Source: Physcomitrium patens
Lineage: Eukaryota > Streptophyta > Bryopsida > Funariales > Funariaceae
Length of the DNA stretch: 64,000 bases
Direction of reading: 5' to 3'
Assembly (NCBI RefSeq): GCF_000002425.4
Contig: NC_037269.1
Coordinates: 7,889,067-7,953,066, forward strand
A program made the translations under genes and the position numbers. Shown in pieces: positions 40,235 to 53,860 of the stretch. The notes under the pieces are model-generated. The model worked only from the letters and a program-made list of their open reading frames with translations, was not told where the DNA came from and did not search any database. Each line of letters starts with the position of its first letter. Position 1 is the stretch's first letter.

Positions 40235-40239
40235 GTACT

Positions 40240-41222
40240 ATACATTGGATATTTTATTTATTGTTACTTTTTTCTAAACAATTCTAATTCTTTATAACGA
40301 TCTACTAGCAATCATTAGGGAGGATTTCTAATAGTTTTTTTTATATGATGCTATATTCATATACAATGTATAAGGTGTATAGATTAAAAATTGTAATGTT
40401 TCTTCTTGACAATTCTTTGAATTACATCCAATGTGTCGTCCTCAAGCCTAAGCAACCAATTGAATTGATTAAGTGGCCTATGTAGATGAAGATTTACATA
40501 CCCACTTCTCTTATTCCTTGCTCTTGTCTTGGTTGCTAGGTAATTTTATGCTATATAAGCCTCTTATTCAATTTTTTTTGCTCCTAGCCACATACTATTT
40601 AATCGTACTAAGAGCTTCTCTTTTCATAATTAATGCTTTTAGATGCAAAAAATATATATTTTATACCAAAGGTAATTACATAATATATTTTTTTTGATTG
40701 AATTATTAAAGCCCTACATATTTCATATAAAGATTGCTAACTTCATAATAAGTTAATTTGTAAGTGAATTTGTATCTTAGATCTTGACTTCCATAGTCTT
40801 TAGATGCATGTGTTCTTCTTCATCTTATTAGAGGAAGATGGGCATTTGATACTGTTTAATGAATCTAGCTTTTGGTTTTGCTTTGCTATTGATTTGTTGA
40901 ATGAATGAGTCTAGATTGAAGGATAGAGTACATCTGCAACTAATCCTTGGCCTTATAACCAATTATTAAATAACTTCATTAGACAAGTTGTGAGTTCTTA
41001 ATTTTTATTATATATATATTTTTAATTATTTTTATAAGGGCCATTAGAGATTAAAAGGTGTACTTTGAACATGTCTCATTACTCTTAATAAAAGCCAAAT
41101 AAGAAGTACTAGTCATATAAATGGTGGTATTTTTTTTTTTGCTCCTTAAAAATGTTAATCTAGATAAGTTACCTCAATTTAAGTCAATATCAATTAAGTT
41201 GGATTGGTACGTCATCATTTCA
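40240..41222. other. Spacer between the two chromovirus copies
   Basis: About 980 bp of AT-rich DNA with no gene or recognisable element. It separates the facing 3' LTRs and appears to be the original host sequence. Confidence 0.6.
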
Positions 41223-41227
41223 CTTTA

Positions 41228-41788
41228 TGTCAAGGATAACAACTCGATGAAAAAACAATTCAGACAAGTGAGCCTCCACTCAAAGAGAGGTAACAAAATA
41301 TATATAAACAAGTATATATATTGAAAGAGAAACTGGAATGGCTATTGCCAAAAGACAAGAAAACTAGAGACCCTTGAAACTAGACTAGAAGCAAGAAAGG
41401 AGTTGACAAGAGTGAAGAAGCCTTCACTCTTGTCTCTATATATACTATCTAACAAAGGGCTACGTGGCGACGTTCTATAGGACCTCCAATATGTGTTGAC
41501 TTTGTAAGACACATGCCTTGACTTACAAGGTAAGTTTTTCTACGTGTGCGCCACATAGTTAGCTTGATCTTCAAGCTAACAACATGTGTGGCACATGGCC
41601 AACTTGTTGACCACGTTTCTAATCCAAAAAGTCAATTAAAGACACCTATGAAGTCAAAGCAGCGTCTAAGAAGTTTCTAGGAAGCTTCCATATTAAATAC
41701 TATAGAATTAACTTACTTTTATCTACTTTTATTTACTTCTACCTATTTCTATATGTAATTATTAACTTACATGATTATGGCCGTGACA
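41228..41788 (-). repeat. 3' LTR of chromovirus copy 2
   Basis: On the plus strand it runs from TGTCAAGG to GGCCGTGACA. CTTTA adjoins its left edge. Confidence 0.92.
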
Positions 41789-44700
41789 TTACCCCCCCTT
41801 CTAGAGACGAGTTCCACGAGGAGCGGTCATCATATGTTGAGGAAATCTATGATGCGACAAATTGTATTCGCCACATACTCTGATCTCTGTTCTCTTCGAA
41901 GATGATTGATAGGGCCTCTCAACTATCGGTAGTGTCCCATACCAGGGCGAAAAGACCACCCAATTATTTGGTCATTGTTGAGGCCTTTATAACTTCCTTC
42001 GAACAGAATATTTAGAACATCATCAGGAGTTGTTCCTACCTCTAGCTCAATCACCAAACATCGAGAGTCCCTTCTCAAATCGTGATACCAAACGCGTTCT
42101 ATCTCACCATCTATTCGAGGAAGAACATGTCATTCTTGAAGATCTTCATCTCGATTGCGTCGTCTTGAAGGTTGTGACAATCGTAATGTCTCGTCCGACA
42201 GGTCAGCAAATGAAGGCTCTTGAGTTGAATCTGCAGGTTGTTGGTTCTCCATCTCCTGAGCGCCACTACTACAATGAAGCTACGAATAAGAATTGAAAGT
42301 AGAATGTTATCTTGCCTAGATGTTGTTTCTTTTATAAAGAAGGTTTTCATCTTGATTTTGATGGATGTCGTCGATGAAAAGCCTCCACCGCCTTTGCTGC
42401 ATTTACAAGATTCTTTAATGGCTGCCATGTGCGTTCACTAATACCATATCCACGCCAATGGACAAGATATTCTAATTTATTTCGGCGCCCCCTTGAATCT
42501 AAGATTTCTTCTACTTCATACTCTTCATTATTGTCCACTTCTATAGGATGAGGTGGAGCTTGTCGTCTTCTTGGTATGTCCACTATCTTGTATGGTTCAA
42601 AAAGAGACACGTGGAATACTAGATGGATTTTCATTGACTCTGGTAGATCTAAACGACATGCAACTGGATTGATTTGTGCAGAAATAGAAAATGGTCCCAG
42701 CCTTCGATAGTCCAACTTGTCACAAGGACGAGTGGTCTTGATATTGCGACAAAGTAGCCATACCTTATCACCCAAGATGAATGATGGTTGTTCCTTTTGA
42801 TAGACATCCGCATTGGCCTTTTGTTGTTCTTGAGCCTCTTTTAACTGTGCCTTCATCGTTGCATGTAGCTCTGATAATTGAATTGCCAAATCTTTCGCAG
42901 CAGGATTATCAACTTTTGAAAAGTCAAAAGTATCAAGTCGTGGATGATAACCATAATTAGCAAAGAAAGGTGTTTGTTTTGTAGAAGAGTGTACCGTGTT
43001 ATTATAAGCAAACTCTGCCAATGGCAAAAGAGTTGTCCAATCATCTTGTTGGTAATTAATGGTACATCTTAAATATTGCTCCAAAACTTGATTAACACGC
43101 TCCGTTTGTCTATTAGTTTGAGGATGGAATGCCAAAGATAGTTTTATATCCACTTTAAGAATCGTGAAAAGAGTCTGCCAAAATCTTGATACAAATTGAG
43201 TTCCCCTATCTGATATAATATCCTTGGGTAATCCATGATAGCGATAGATATTATCAAGAAAGAGCTTAGCTGTTTCTTCACTTGTGATAGATTTTGTACA
43301 TGGTACAAAATGTGCCATCTTGGTAAAACGATCTACTATCACAAATATAGAGTCATAAAAACTTGAGATTGGAAGATCCGTGATGAAGTCCATAGAAACA
43401 GAAGACCATGGTTGTTCTGGAATGGATAATGGCCGAAGAAGTTCAAAAGGTCGATGACAAGGAGTTTTTGATCTTGAGCAAACATCACATGATTGTACAA
43501 AATCTTTAACAGCCTTTCACATTTGAGGCCACCAAAAATCTCTAGATATCAGCTCCAAAGTCTTATTATATCCAAAATGTCGTGCTGCTGGGAAGTCGTG
43601 ATGAGCTTGAAGAACACGTAAACGTGCTTCTCCTTCTGGAACATATAGACGTCCTTCAAAATAGAGTCGGTTGTTCTTCAATTCAAATTTAGATGGATCA
43701 TGAGATTTAGAAGAATTGTTCTTGATATCATGAACAAGAGGGTCTGAAGACATACTTAACTGGACTTGCTTAAGGAAAGTTAAATCAACAGTCAATGTTG
43801 ATTTTATTCCTCGAAGATGAAATTGTTCCGGCTTCAAGAGAACCGTTCTTTGTTGCTCAAAAGCTGCATCTCCTTCTTTTGGTGCAAAATAAGAACGTCT
43901 AGATAAGGCATTAGATAAACCTTGTTGTTTTCCTGGCCAATAAGTGATGATGAACTCGAATCTTGATAAAGACATGCTTCAACGAACTTGGCGATGATTT
44001 TATATGCGTGCTGACATAAAATATTCGAGGTTCTTGTGATCCGTATACACGGTGACTGGATTAGAAGCGCCTTCTAGATAATGATGCCATTCTTGAAAAG
44101 AATCCACAATTGCAAGAAGTTCTTTGTCATGGATCTCATAATTGATTTCTGCTGCTGAGAATTTTCTTGAATGAAAGGCTACTGGATGAAGTTTGTCATC
44201 TGTTCCTATTTGTAATAAAACCGCACCCAGAGCAAAGTCCGATGCATCTGTTTCCATAAAGAATGCTTTGGAAAAATCAACACGATACAAGATTGGTGCA
44301 AAAATAAACGTTGTCTTCAAAGATTCAAAAACAACTTCCGCTTCTTGATTCCATTGGAGTTTGTCTTTACCAATCAAACGTGTAAGTGGAGCTGTAACTC
44401 GAGAGAAGTTTTTGATGAAGATCCAATAGTAGTTGGCAAATCCCAAAAAACATTGGACATCTCTTACCGTTTTTGGGATCTTCTAGTCTATAATAGTTTG
44501 AACTTTCTTAGGATCCATCATAAGTCCATCATTTGAAATGATGTAACCTAAGAAATCGACTTGAGTAGTGTGGAATACACACTTTTTTATCTTGGCATAG
44601 AGTCTTGTATCTCTTAATTTTTGTAACACATGACGAACATGAAGTTCATGTTCTTTTGGATTTTTAGAATAAATCAAGATGTCGTCTAGATAACATACCA

Positions 44701-46541
44701 CAAAATCGTCCAAAAACTCTCAAAAAACATCATTCATTAGATGTTGAAAAGCTGCTGGTGCATTTGTAAGTCCAAAAGGCATGATGTTGTATTCAAAATG
44801 TCCATACCTAGTTCAAAACGTAGTCTTCTATTCATCTCCTTCTTTGATGCGTACTAGATTGTATGCTCCCCGAAGATTTATTTTTATATAGATTTTAGCT
44901 TGATTCAGCTGATCAAGAAGTCCGGATATTAAAGATAGTGGATACCTGTTTTTGATGGTAATCTTGTTGAGTCCTCGATAATCAACACACATCTGCAATG
45001 ATCCATCTTTTTTCTTCACAAATAGAATTGGAGCTCCCGCCAAAGATTTAGAATGGCATATGAAATTCTTGGCTAGATTTTCTTCAATATACTCCTTGAG
45101 TTCAGCCAACTCATTTTGTGATAAACTATAGAATGGTGCGAATGGCGGTTGTGCTCCTTCTTGAAGGTCAATTGAGCAATCATAGGGACGATGTTCCGGG
45201 AGTGTATCCGCATTCTTTTTTTCAAATACATCTTGAAATTCTTGATATTGGCTTGGAATGCCACTTAAAGTCTTTTCACCAATAGAAACGGGTGTAGCAT
45301 AAATAATGTATGGTGATTCTTTCATAGCAGCATGCAAGAAAGCTTTTGCACCTATAAATACGGGTTTAACTGAACTGGACTTATGACTCTCTACTTGATT
45401 AATTACACTTTTAGTTATACTTTTAGAGAAAGTAAGAATTCTAGAAATCCAATCTATTTGAGGGTTATATTTTTCTAACCAGGATAAACCTAAAATGACT
45501 GGATTAGAGGGAGATCTAATGATATTAAATACTACAAAACTATTATGGCCATTGATTATTACTTCTATAGGAAGAGTTTCGTGAGTTATATCTCCAGAAG
45601 ACAATGGACGGCCATCTATGACTTCTACATGAACAGGTTTAGTTTTCTTTACTAAAGATATGCTATGTCTTTTAGTAAATTCTTCATCTAAAAAACACGC
45701 TGAGGCTCCTGAATCTAACAAGGCATATTGTAATCCGTAGAGAAATTGGCTAATAAGTGCAGCATCATCCCACTTGATATCAGTTGCAAGTTGTCAAAAT
45801 TGTGAAGCATATAACGTTACTGAACGATTGCCTTATCATAAAATACGGATCTTATTGGTTGCAACACGAATTGCATCATGTTCTCCATACATGGATCGAA
45901 ACTCCACCAAAAAAGCCTCTAGATTATCCAATATTGGATCTCGTCGTTCAAGAAAAGATGAAAACCACGATAGTGCCGAACCTGAAAGAAGCGTACCAAT
46001 GAATCTAACTTGTGATCCTGGAGTTGGATAGCTTTGGGGTTGAAGTTCAATCACAAGTTGCACTTGATTGATAAATCCTCAAAACTTGGATCTGGTACCA
46101 TCAAACTTCTCGGGTAGGGCAATTCTTGGTTCTCTAACATTTGAAGGGCGTTCCACCATAGGAGAAAGGACATGGTTTGGTGCAGATGTTGAAGCAGCTC
46201 CAACCATTTCTATATCTTCACTTCCTGCCAATCTTGTTGCTCTTTGTTGTAGTAAATTGAGTTCATTCATTGCAAGCATTAACTCCCTTAATTGCTCTTG
46301 CATTTGTGCCATCGCACTCTTCATTTCAAGAAGTTCTACCATGATAATACTTAGAAGAGAGAAGATGTCTAATATCGCTCAAGACAACTAGAAAAGAGGA
46401 CTTGCGGACAAAGAAAATACTAAGGACAATATGTGTTTAGAAGACGGTAATCCACAACTTCTAATACGCTTATATCTTATCAAGTAAAAGGGGTAATCCA
46501 CTCTTAATCAAGATTAGACAAAGCTTTGATATTGTAGGTGT

Positions 46542-46552
46542 ACTCTTGTCAA
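46542..46552 (-). other. Primer-binding site of self-priming type, copy 2
   Basis: TTGACAAGAGT (minus strand) lies two bases inside the 5' LTR and is complementary to the block at 46729-46739, as in copy 1. Conservation in a second, diverged copy supports function when the family was active. Confidence 0.68.
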
Positions 46553-46554
46553 TC

Positions 46555-47114
46555 TGTCAAGGACAAGAACTCGATGAAAAAACAATTCAGACAAGTGAGC
46601 CTCCACTCAAAGAGAGGTAACAAAATATATATAAATAAGTATATATATTGAAAGAGAAACTGGAATGGCTATTGCCAAAAGACAAGAAACTAAAGACCCA
46701 TGAAACTAGACTAGAAGCAAGAAAGGAGTTGACAAGAGTGAAGAAGCCTTCACTCTTGTCTCTATATATACTATCTAACTAGGGACTATGTGGCGACGTT
46801 CTATAGGACCTCCAATATGTGTTGACTTTGTAGGACACATGCCTTGACTTACAAGGCAAGTTTTTCTACGTGTGCGCCACATAGTTAGCTTGATTTTCAA
46901 GCTAACAACATGTGTGGCACATGGCCAACTTGTTGACCACGTTTCTAATCCAAAAAGTCAATTAAAGATACCTATGAAGTCAAAGCAGCATCTAGGAAGT
47001 TTCTAGGAAGCTTTCATATTAAATATTATAGAATTAACTTACTTTTATCTACTTTTACTTACTTCTACCTATTTCTATATGTAATTATTAGCTTACATGA
47101 TTATGGCCGTGACA
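46555..47114 (-). repeat. 5' LTR of chromovirus copy 2
   Basis: On the plus strand it runs from TGTCAAGG to GGCCGTGACA, followed by CTTTA. Its TATA box is at 46763-46770 and the predicted RNA start block at 46729-46739 (minus strand). Confidence 0.92.
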
Positions 47115-48454
47115 CTTTACTAGATATGTATGATATTTTTTTCCATGTTTATGATTAAATTCTTGCCTCTCACTTCTTCTAAGCTCGTATCATGATCTAT
47201 CCATTCCATTCGTAGCAATATAGTAGAGGAATTGGACCATTTTTTATTTTCTATTTCTGCACAAATCAACAAGTTTTCTAGAATAATGCTAGTATTCTCA
47301 GCTATATGTTGTCTTTTCTATGGTCTCTCTAAAGATGCTGACACCTCTAAGGTAGTCCATCTTTCTCCCTCCTTCCTTAAAATTCTTGATTCTTATTGAA
47401 ATTGACCACTTTATTGACCTCCCAACTCGTCCAATTGTTTTGAACTTTATTAAGTTCATCAATATTAAAGAATTTAGATGTATTAGATGAGAACTCTCTT
47501 CTGCAATGTTTTTTTTCTTCTATTGAACCATATAATCCATTTAAGATTACATTGCTATAGATTTGTAGTATTCAATTTGTCATTTTTAGAATGATTCTTT
47601 CAAGTTCATTTTGAACCTCTATATCTTTTTAATCTACTAGAGTTTACTGCTAATCTTAATATTGGTGTTTGGGACAATAATATTGGCCATGTTGTTGTCC
47701 TTTGTTTGAAGACATAAATAAAAGTACCAAAGCCACAGGAACTAATGAGTTTCTATTTCCTTCTATAGTCGTACCGTCTTGCTAATTGACTTAATTGATT
47801 AGCAATATTATTTGTATTTGAGTAATAATCTAATCAATGCAATAGTAATTAAGCAAAGAAGAATAGTCCTCTAATTAGGTATAAGGTAAAAAGACAAAAC
47901 TTATATCAAATGGAGAGATTGTTGTAGTTGACCTAGATGTAGGTTGTGGTACTAGTCATCAGATTAAAAACTCCTATTGTCACGGTGTACGAGCTTCCAT
48001 TAATCTATGCTACATAAAACTTATAGTTTATCCTTGCATTCATATTTTGGTTCCTTTCAAGCAATGTCTAGAGGCTCTACGTGATGTCTCTTAGACTACT
48101 CAATAGTTTGATACATAAGGCTTTTAAAATCACTCATATCAATATTTTTATGGCAGCTAGATGGCTTGCATTAAATCCAACCATCCATGGCTAGATTATA
48201 CAATTTCTTTTTATTAAAAAAGGTGTGGTATATACATTAGGACGTTTTGAGACGTTGCCTTGTCAAGATAGTCTATCTAAAAAAAATCCTTAGCCAAAAT
48301 CATATCTAATGTGTAATTCTTTTCTAACCTCAAATTTTAAGCATCCTATCCATGCTTGTAAGGTCTTAACAAGAAACTTGTCTCTTAAGAAATAAGCTAT
48401 GATTACATGCTTTTGTAGATACTCTATATCTTTCTTTACTTTCTCTTCATCCAA

Positions 48455-48733
48455 TCAAATTTCTACTATATGAGTGTTTATCAAAAATTCCATGTAACTT
48501 TTAGCTAAGCTCTCTAATAACTTCTCACCTAGAACAACATGGATAGGATTGATGGTAGTAAACTTACTTAGATTTGTTGTTGCCACAATTAACTCTAGCT
48601 CCACCTTATCTATCTTCCTTGCATATTCCATTGCCCAAGCTTCCTTTGATGTAATAGAGACCACTGGTGACTGGATCAACTTGGCCTCAAGTACCAGTGC
48701 ATATGTTATGTTGTGAATTGAATGTCTATCCAT
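48455..48733 (-). pseudogene. Unrecognised 92-codon frame, possibly a repeat-derived relic
   Basis: The frame has non-simple, protein-like composition (EAWAMEYARK, IHVVLGEKLLESL) that is unusual in this AT-rich block. It overlaps the start of a 35-bp tandem duplication at its 5' end, has no recognised domain, and no flanking exons are apparent. It may be a piece of a transposon gene or chance. Confidence 0.25.
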
Positions 48734-48767
48734 GCATATGTTATGTTGTGAATTGAATGTCTATCTG
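48698..48767. repeat. Perfect-looking 35-bp tandem duplication
   Basis: TGCATATGTTATGTTGTG followed by AATTGAATGTCTATC occurs twice back to back with almost no difference. The duplication is therefore young compared with the decayed DNA around it. Confidence 0.88.
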
Positions 48768-50583
48768 TGCAGTGCAACAAACATGGATCCAACTCCCCAT
48801 CACTTAAATATAAACTTTAATCACAACGCTATTCCACCACAATGATCTGTTTGCCATGGTGAACATAAAGGTAGTAAGGATTAGCACAAGCTCCATTTGC
48901 TTTGCTATTTACTTGTGATTGAACAATTAAAACCCTAAGGACACAGATGCATGGATTACAATTACTCTTGAAGACCTCTCCCCCTATGCAGCAGGCTCCT
49001 CCAGAGCTTCATTGTGTCCCCCCCCCCCCCTAGTACAATTCTTTGTTTACTCGCTCTCCCTCCCATTTTATCCATTTGTACATCCATCCAATTACTTGAT
49101 GTAATGGCACCCAGCCCTCTCTATCTATCTTCTTCTGTTTCATATAATAACTGTTTCTCTACTTCTACAATGACCACTGCTTACTGCTATGATGACGGGT
49201 CATTTAAAGCTACATTCTCTTCATTCAATGCTGCAGGAACTCCTTGTCTCTCACTCTATTCCTTGATCTCAACTGATAGTAGCAGTACTACTACAACAAC
49301 AATCAGGAGGCAGGAAGCAATTGTGTGGTACTCATTGGATGGGATGTAATGGATGTTCCCCTGTCCCATTTCTCATGTTGTGGTTGTTGTTGTTGTCGTC
49401 CTTGCTGCCATTTCAAATACTCTAGAACATTCTGCTAGCAAGTGGGAAAAGAAAACTAACAAAAAAGAAAAGAAAGGGGAAGAGTAGAATCAGTAAGTAA
49501 TGTGTGCATGAGTTGCAAATCCTGATAATATTCATTTAAAGTTCCTTGATTTGTGGGGAAAAAGAAAGGAGTTTATGTTTGATCCCATGTGAAGGTGCTC
49601 TTGTATTCTACCTTTAAAGCTTGAAAGGGACAACTCCCACCCACATGGCATCAATTGTAGTGGGATATTGCAATTTGAATTGTGATGAGAATCATGTGAT
49701 TGTGGTTGTGATTGTTGAAAGAAATTATGCATTTTAACAATCACAGAATGGATACCTATATCTGTGTATTTATAATACCCCCAGCCCCCTACTCATATAT
49801 AAATATAACTATTTATCTATATGTATGCACTATGTTGATACAGAACTGTATAAAATTTTGGACTATTGTCTATGTTTGTTTTTACTTTATTTTACTTTTC
49901 ATATTTTTAGAATAAAAGTAACAATAGTATACTCGTATACCAGAATAATCATTAGAAAGTATGTAAGGCCTTAATTCATCTGAAGACAAAATAAGAGCCA
50001 TAGTATTTTAAAAGTTTGGAAAGATTATGAACATAACCACAAGATATGTCCTTGCTATGCTTGAGATTTTTATCCAATTAAAAATTAAAAAATAAAACAC
50101 TAAAAATTATTCAAGAAATACCACATCTGATTCACTTTTTCTATTAAATCAAAATTTAAAAAATCCTCTATGATGTTGAATAAATTAAAGTACGTAATTG
50201 AATTTTTTTCATTTGTAAAAGGCAATGCTACTATACTTTGCACATTAAAAATTCTCAATCATCATTTGTGCAGAGGGTTAGAACATCAAATTAACATCAA
50301 ATTAACATCAACATTTTTACAATATTCATTATTATCATAACCTACCACATTATTTTATGTTTACAATGTATTTGATAAAATAGAATTAGCATATGTTCTA
50401 TGCTCCTCTCACATTTGTTTGTAACTTATTTAATTGTTTTGATTTTTTTGCGATAAAACATTATACAAGCATTACTGATACATTGCTGTAAGGAGGTATG
50501 CCTTCCTATTTTTTAAAATAAGAATTCTGTCTGAAGAGAAATATGACATAGTTTATAATTTTTGTATAAAGAATTTACAATCT

Positions 50584-50622
<39 letters not shown>

Positions 50623-51841
50623 TTCTTTATATAAAAAATAACAAAGTTTTCATAAAAACACCTTTGATCATAACACATTCATAAAAACATTGAAAATTTA
50701 TTATACTGATACCATTGAATATGTTTTAATACCTGTTTAAATATTTTGTTACATTTGCAAAGCTTAACATATCACTTTTTAAATGTATTTATCTAAAAAT
50801 GTATTTATATTTAATTATATATTCAAAATTCTGTAAAAACAATAACGTAAATTTAGACAAAATGTCTACACTGATATTTTTTTGAGTAAAATTGAGTATA
50901 TATGAATAGTTAGTGCAAAATAAATATGATAATTAAACATATATAATTGAAATTGAAGCCATATACATAAAAACATAATATTTTATCTGGTCATATTTTG
51001 TCATACATACAAACTCCTAATGCTTCTATTGGAACTAATTATAATTGTTTGGAAAACTTCATCTCTATGCAGTAATTCTTTATTATGAAGTCTTTAAGGT
51101 CTTCTATGATAATTTAAATTATTTTTATTTTAAGAATTTGTCTTAATTTCTTTTACAAACTATTGTAATTTAATTGTACACTAATTAAAAAAAGATTCTT
51201 GTTTTTTAGTATTTCAAAACAATTAGCAACAAAATTCAAATTTTCTTTTTCACAAAAATTCTATGAATTTCAACTAATTTTTGGTTTTTAATTTTTAATT
51301 ATTTTTGATAAACTAATAAAAAAGTTTAGAATTTTTAAATTAACATTTCAATATTGGATGATATAAAATAATTCCTGAAAGTGATAAACCTATTTTCTTA
51401 GCCAGGCATTCATATCAATTCTTTCAAATCAAAAGTTAATTATTTTGTTATCACATTGGTAAAAAGACATCCTTCTTGATTTTAATGTCCATCAGTCAAG
51501 AAGGGTTTTATAAATTAATTTTTTAAGACTATGTCACAAATATCTGTACTTTTCAAAGTAAATAAAATTATTTAAAATAGTCAAAGTCAATAAGAAGTAA
51601 TTAGAAGCATCTTAGGTTGAAAACAATTCATTAAGAAAAACCATTGAAGCTTCTTTGACACACAATTTCATTTATAGTTATGTCAATTAAGAATCTAAAA
51701 TAATAATAAGTATTAAAAAATAGGTTTTTTTTAAATATATAATCAATTTTAGGAATTACATATAACAAACTAATTTTGATATTAAATCTATGATATAAAA
51801 ATTTTAAAAAATAAAAGAAATACAAAATATGCTATAAAAAT

Positions 51842-51878
<37 letters not shown>

Positions 51879-52409
51879 ACACATGATTTTATAATAGATA
51901 ATAATTAAGATTTTTTAAAATATTTAAAATAAGAGATATTTTAAAGTTGGTTTTTTTATTAAAAAAATTACTAATTTTTTGCAATTGAAATATATAAAAC
52001 TCTTTCTAATAAGCTTTAAAACTTTAAAATAACAATAAATATCTACACTTGGACTCATAGAGTAAATGACTATCATTCATAATAAAATTATTGATTCTCA
52101 GTTTAAATATATTATAATTTCTTGAGGTGTTTTAAAATTAAATTTGAATATGAAATTAATAGGCTTTATGAAGATAATTTAATTTAGATAATTCAAAAAA
52201 TTTCAAATCAATAATATTTCTTAATTTATAATCTAATTGTATATTCATATTAATTTTATAATATTTTTTGTATTAGAATAAATGTTTAATTTTTACTTAT
52301 TAAAATACTTACATTTAAAACTAAATATCTATTAAGTTTTATTATTTTTATTAATTTTATAATGAATTATTGTCAAAGACATACATAAATTATATAGATA
52401 AGAAGTGTC

Positions 52410-52790
52410 AGATAAAAGGTAAATATGGGTTAATTTGATAACATCTTTTGGAGGGACTTCTTAAAAGCTGCATAGACACAAATTTGATTTTATATGTATT
52501 ATTGATTAGTAGGTTAGAGACTTGGACAACAAGTTGGCTACATGTTGCACATGTTAGCAACTTATGATACGAGTTGGCCATATAATGCACATGTAGGAAA
52601 CTTGTCTTGCAAGTTAGACATGTATCAATAGTCTTAAAGAATGTTGCCATGTAGCTCTTAGTTAGATAATATATGTGGAAACAAGAGCAAAGTCTTCTTT
52701 TCTCTTGTCAATGCCTTTCTAATCTTTAATCTTGTCTTAAAAGTCTTTGGTTCTCTTGTCTTTGGCAATAGCCATTCTCGTTTAATTTTA
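52410..52790 (+). mobile_element. Decayed LTR of the chromovirus family
   Basis: The order of words matches the 5' two-thirds of the copy 1 LTR: GGACAACAAGTTGGC, CACATGTTAGCAACTT, GCACATGTAG-AAACTTG, GTTAGATAATATAT, a broken form of the hairpin (CAAGAGCAAAGTCTTCTTTT), and GGCAATAGCCATTC. It is much diverged and AT-shifted, hence far older than copies 1 and 2. No internal region is attached, so it is probably a solo LTR or a fragment. Confidence 0.75.
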
Positions 52791-53387
52791 TATCATTTTT
52801 AAAAGATTATCTATTCTTTTCTAATGACAAAAGAATGCATGGACATTTTGGTTCTTTATGGTTCATATCCTTGAGGGTTACTTATAAATCACGAAAATTA
52901 AATATTTCATTATATTTACAATAATTCAAAGAATGTGCTAATCTACTATATTTAAAAAAATTGTGATTAATATAAACTACCAAAATACAAGCGTGCAAAT
53001 CATAATGACACCAATATAGAGGTGAAGTAAGAATTTCACTTATTTATCTCCGTCAAGTATATTATGATTAATCTATGGTTCTAAATTAGTTGGGATTAAA
53101 ATCAATAGAAGTAAATTTTATTTATTTAATTAAGCTTATATTACCATTGTATCCAATTATTAATTAAAAATAAATTTAAATTTAATTAAATTTAATTTTT
53201 TATAAGAATAATTTGAAGAATTTTAAATAATGTAAGATATAAAATATGCTATTTTTTTTTCAATCTTAAAATATTGCTTTTAAATTCTTCTTTTATTTAG
53301 ATGTTTTATAAAAGTCAACTATATAAGTATATTATAAACTATAAAGTATTTTAATAGTAATTAAATTTCACTCATATTCCATAACAT

Positions 53388-53434
<47 letters not shown>

Positions 53435-53764
53435 TATTATAAATTATTCAATTAAATTTTTTTCTTATAAAAATTCTACTCAAATTATTTTAAATAAACA
53501 CTATCATATCTTTGATCATAATTATGCATATATTAAATGTAAATTTTTATATTCTAAAAATAATAGAAAATTCAATAAAAAAATAAAAAAAATAAAAAAA
53601 ATATATGTAAATTTTTTAAGAACATAATGCATTAAAAAATAAAAAAGAGTTATAAATTTAATGATTATATTGGCAAATTTAGAATTAAAAATAATTTTTT
53701 TATATAATTTTTTTTATAATCATTGAAAATTTATTAGAATTAAAAATGATATTTTTATATAATT

Positions 53765-53820
53765 TATATATATATATATATATATATATAGATATAGATG
53801 TGTGTGTGTGTGTATGTGTA

Positions 53821-53860
<40 letters not shown>

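Larger units (their letters stand above)
41228..47114 (-). mobile_element. Ty3/gypsy chromovirus copy 2 (fossil)
   Basis: This is a 5887-bp element of the same family in the opposite orientation. LTRs are 46555-47114 (5') and 41228-41788 (3'), flanked by CTTTA at 41223-41227 and 47115-47119. Parts in minus-strand order: gag from ~46.34 kb, protease ~45.7-45.4, reverse transcriptase ~45.0-44.5, RNase H ~44.4-44.0, integrase ~43.6-42.9, and chromodomain (LEYLVHWRGYGISERTW) ~42.45 kb. A purine tract precedes the 3' LTR. It is broken, with perhaps eight to ten breaks, and is about 490 bp shorter than copy 1. The LTRs differ at about 20 sites (3-4%), so it looks older than copy 1. The last ~100 bp of its LTR differ from copy 1, which marks a separate subfamily. 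Confidence 0.92.
47120..52405. other. AT-rich gene-free DNA
   Basis: There is no supportable gene. 47.1-48.7 kb is mixed and may be decayed repeat. A 92-codon minus-strand frame at 48455-48733 has balanced composition but no recognised domain. 48.8-49.8 kb is less AT-rich with CT-rich stretches and a 13-C run at 49018-49030. 49.9-52.4 kb is extremely AT-rich with (AT)n runs near 50.59 and 51.85 kb. Confidence 0.5.
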
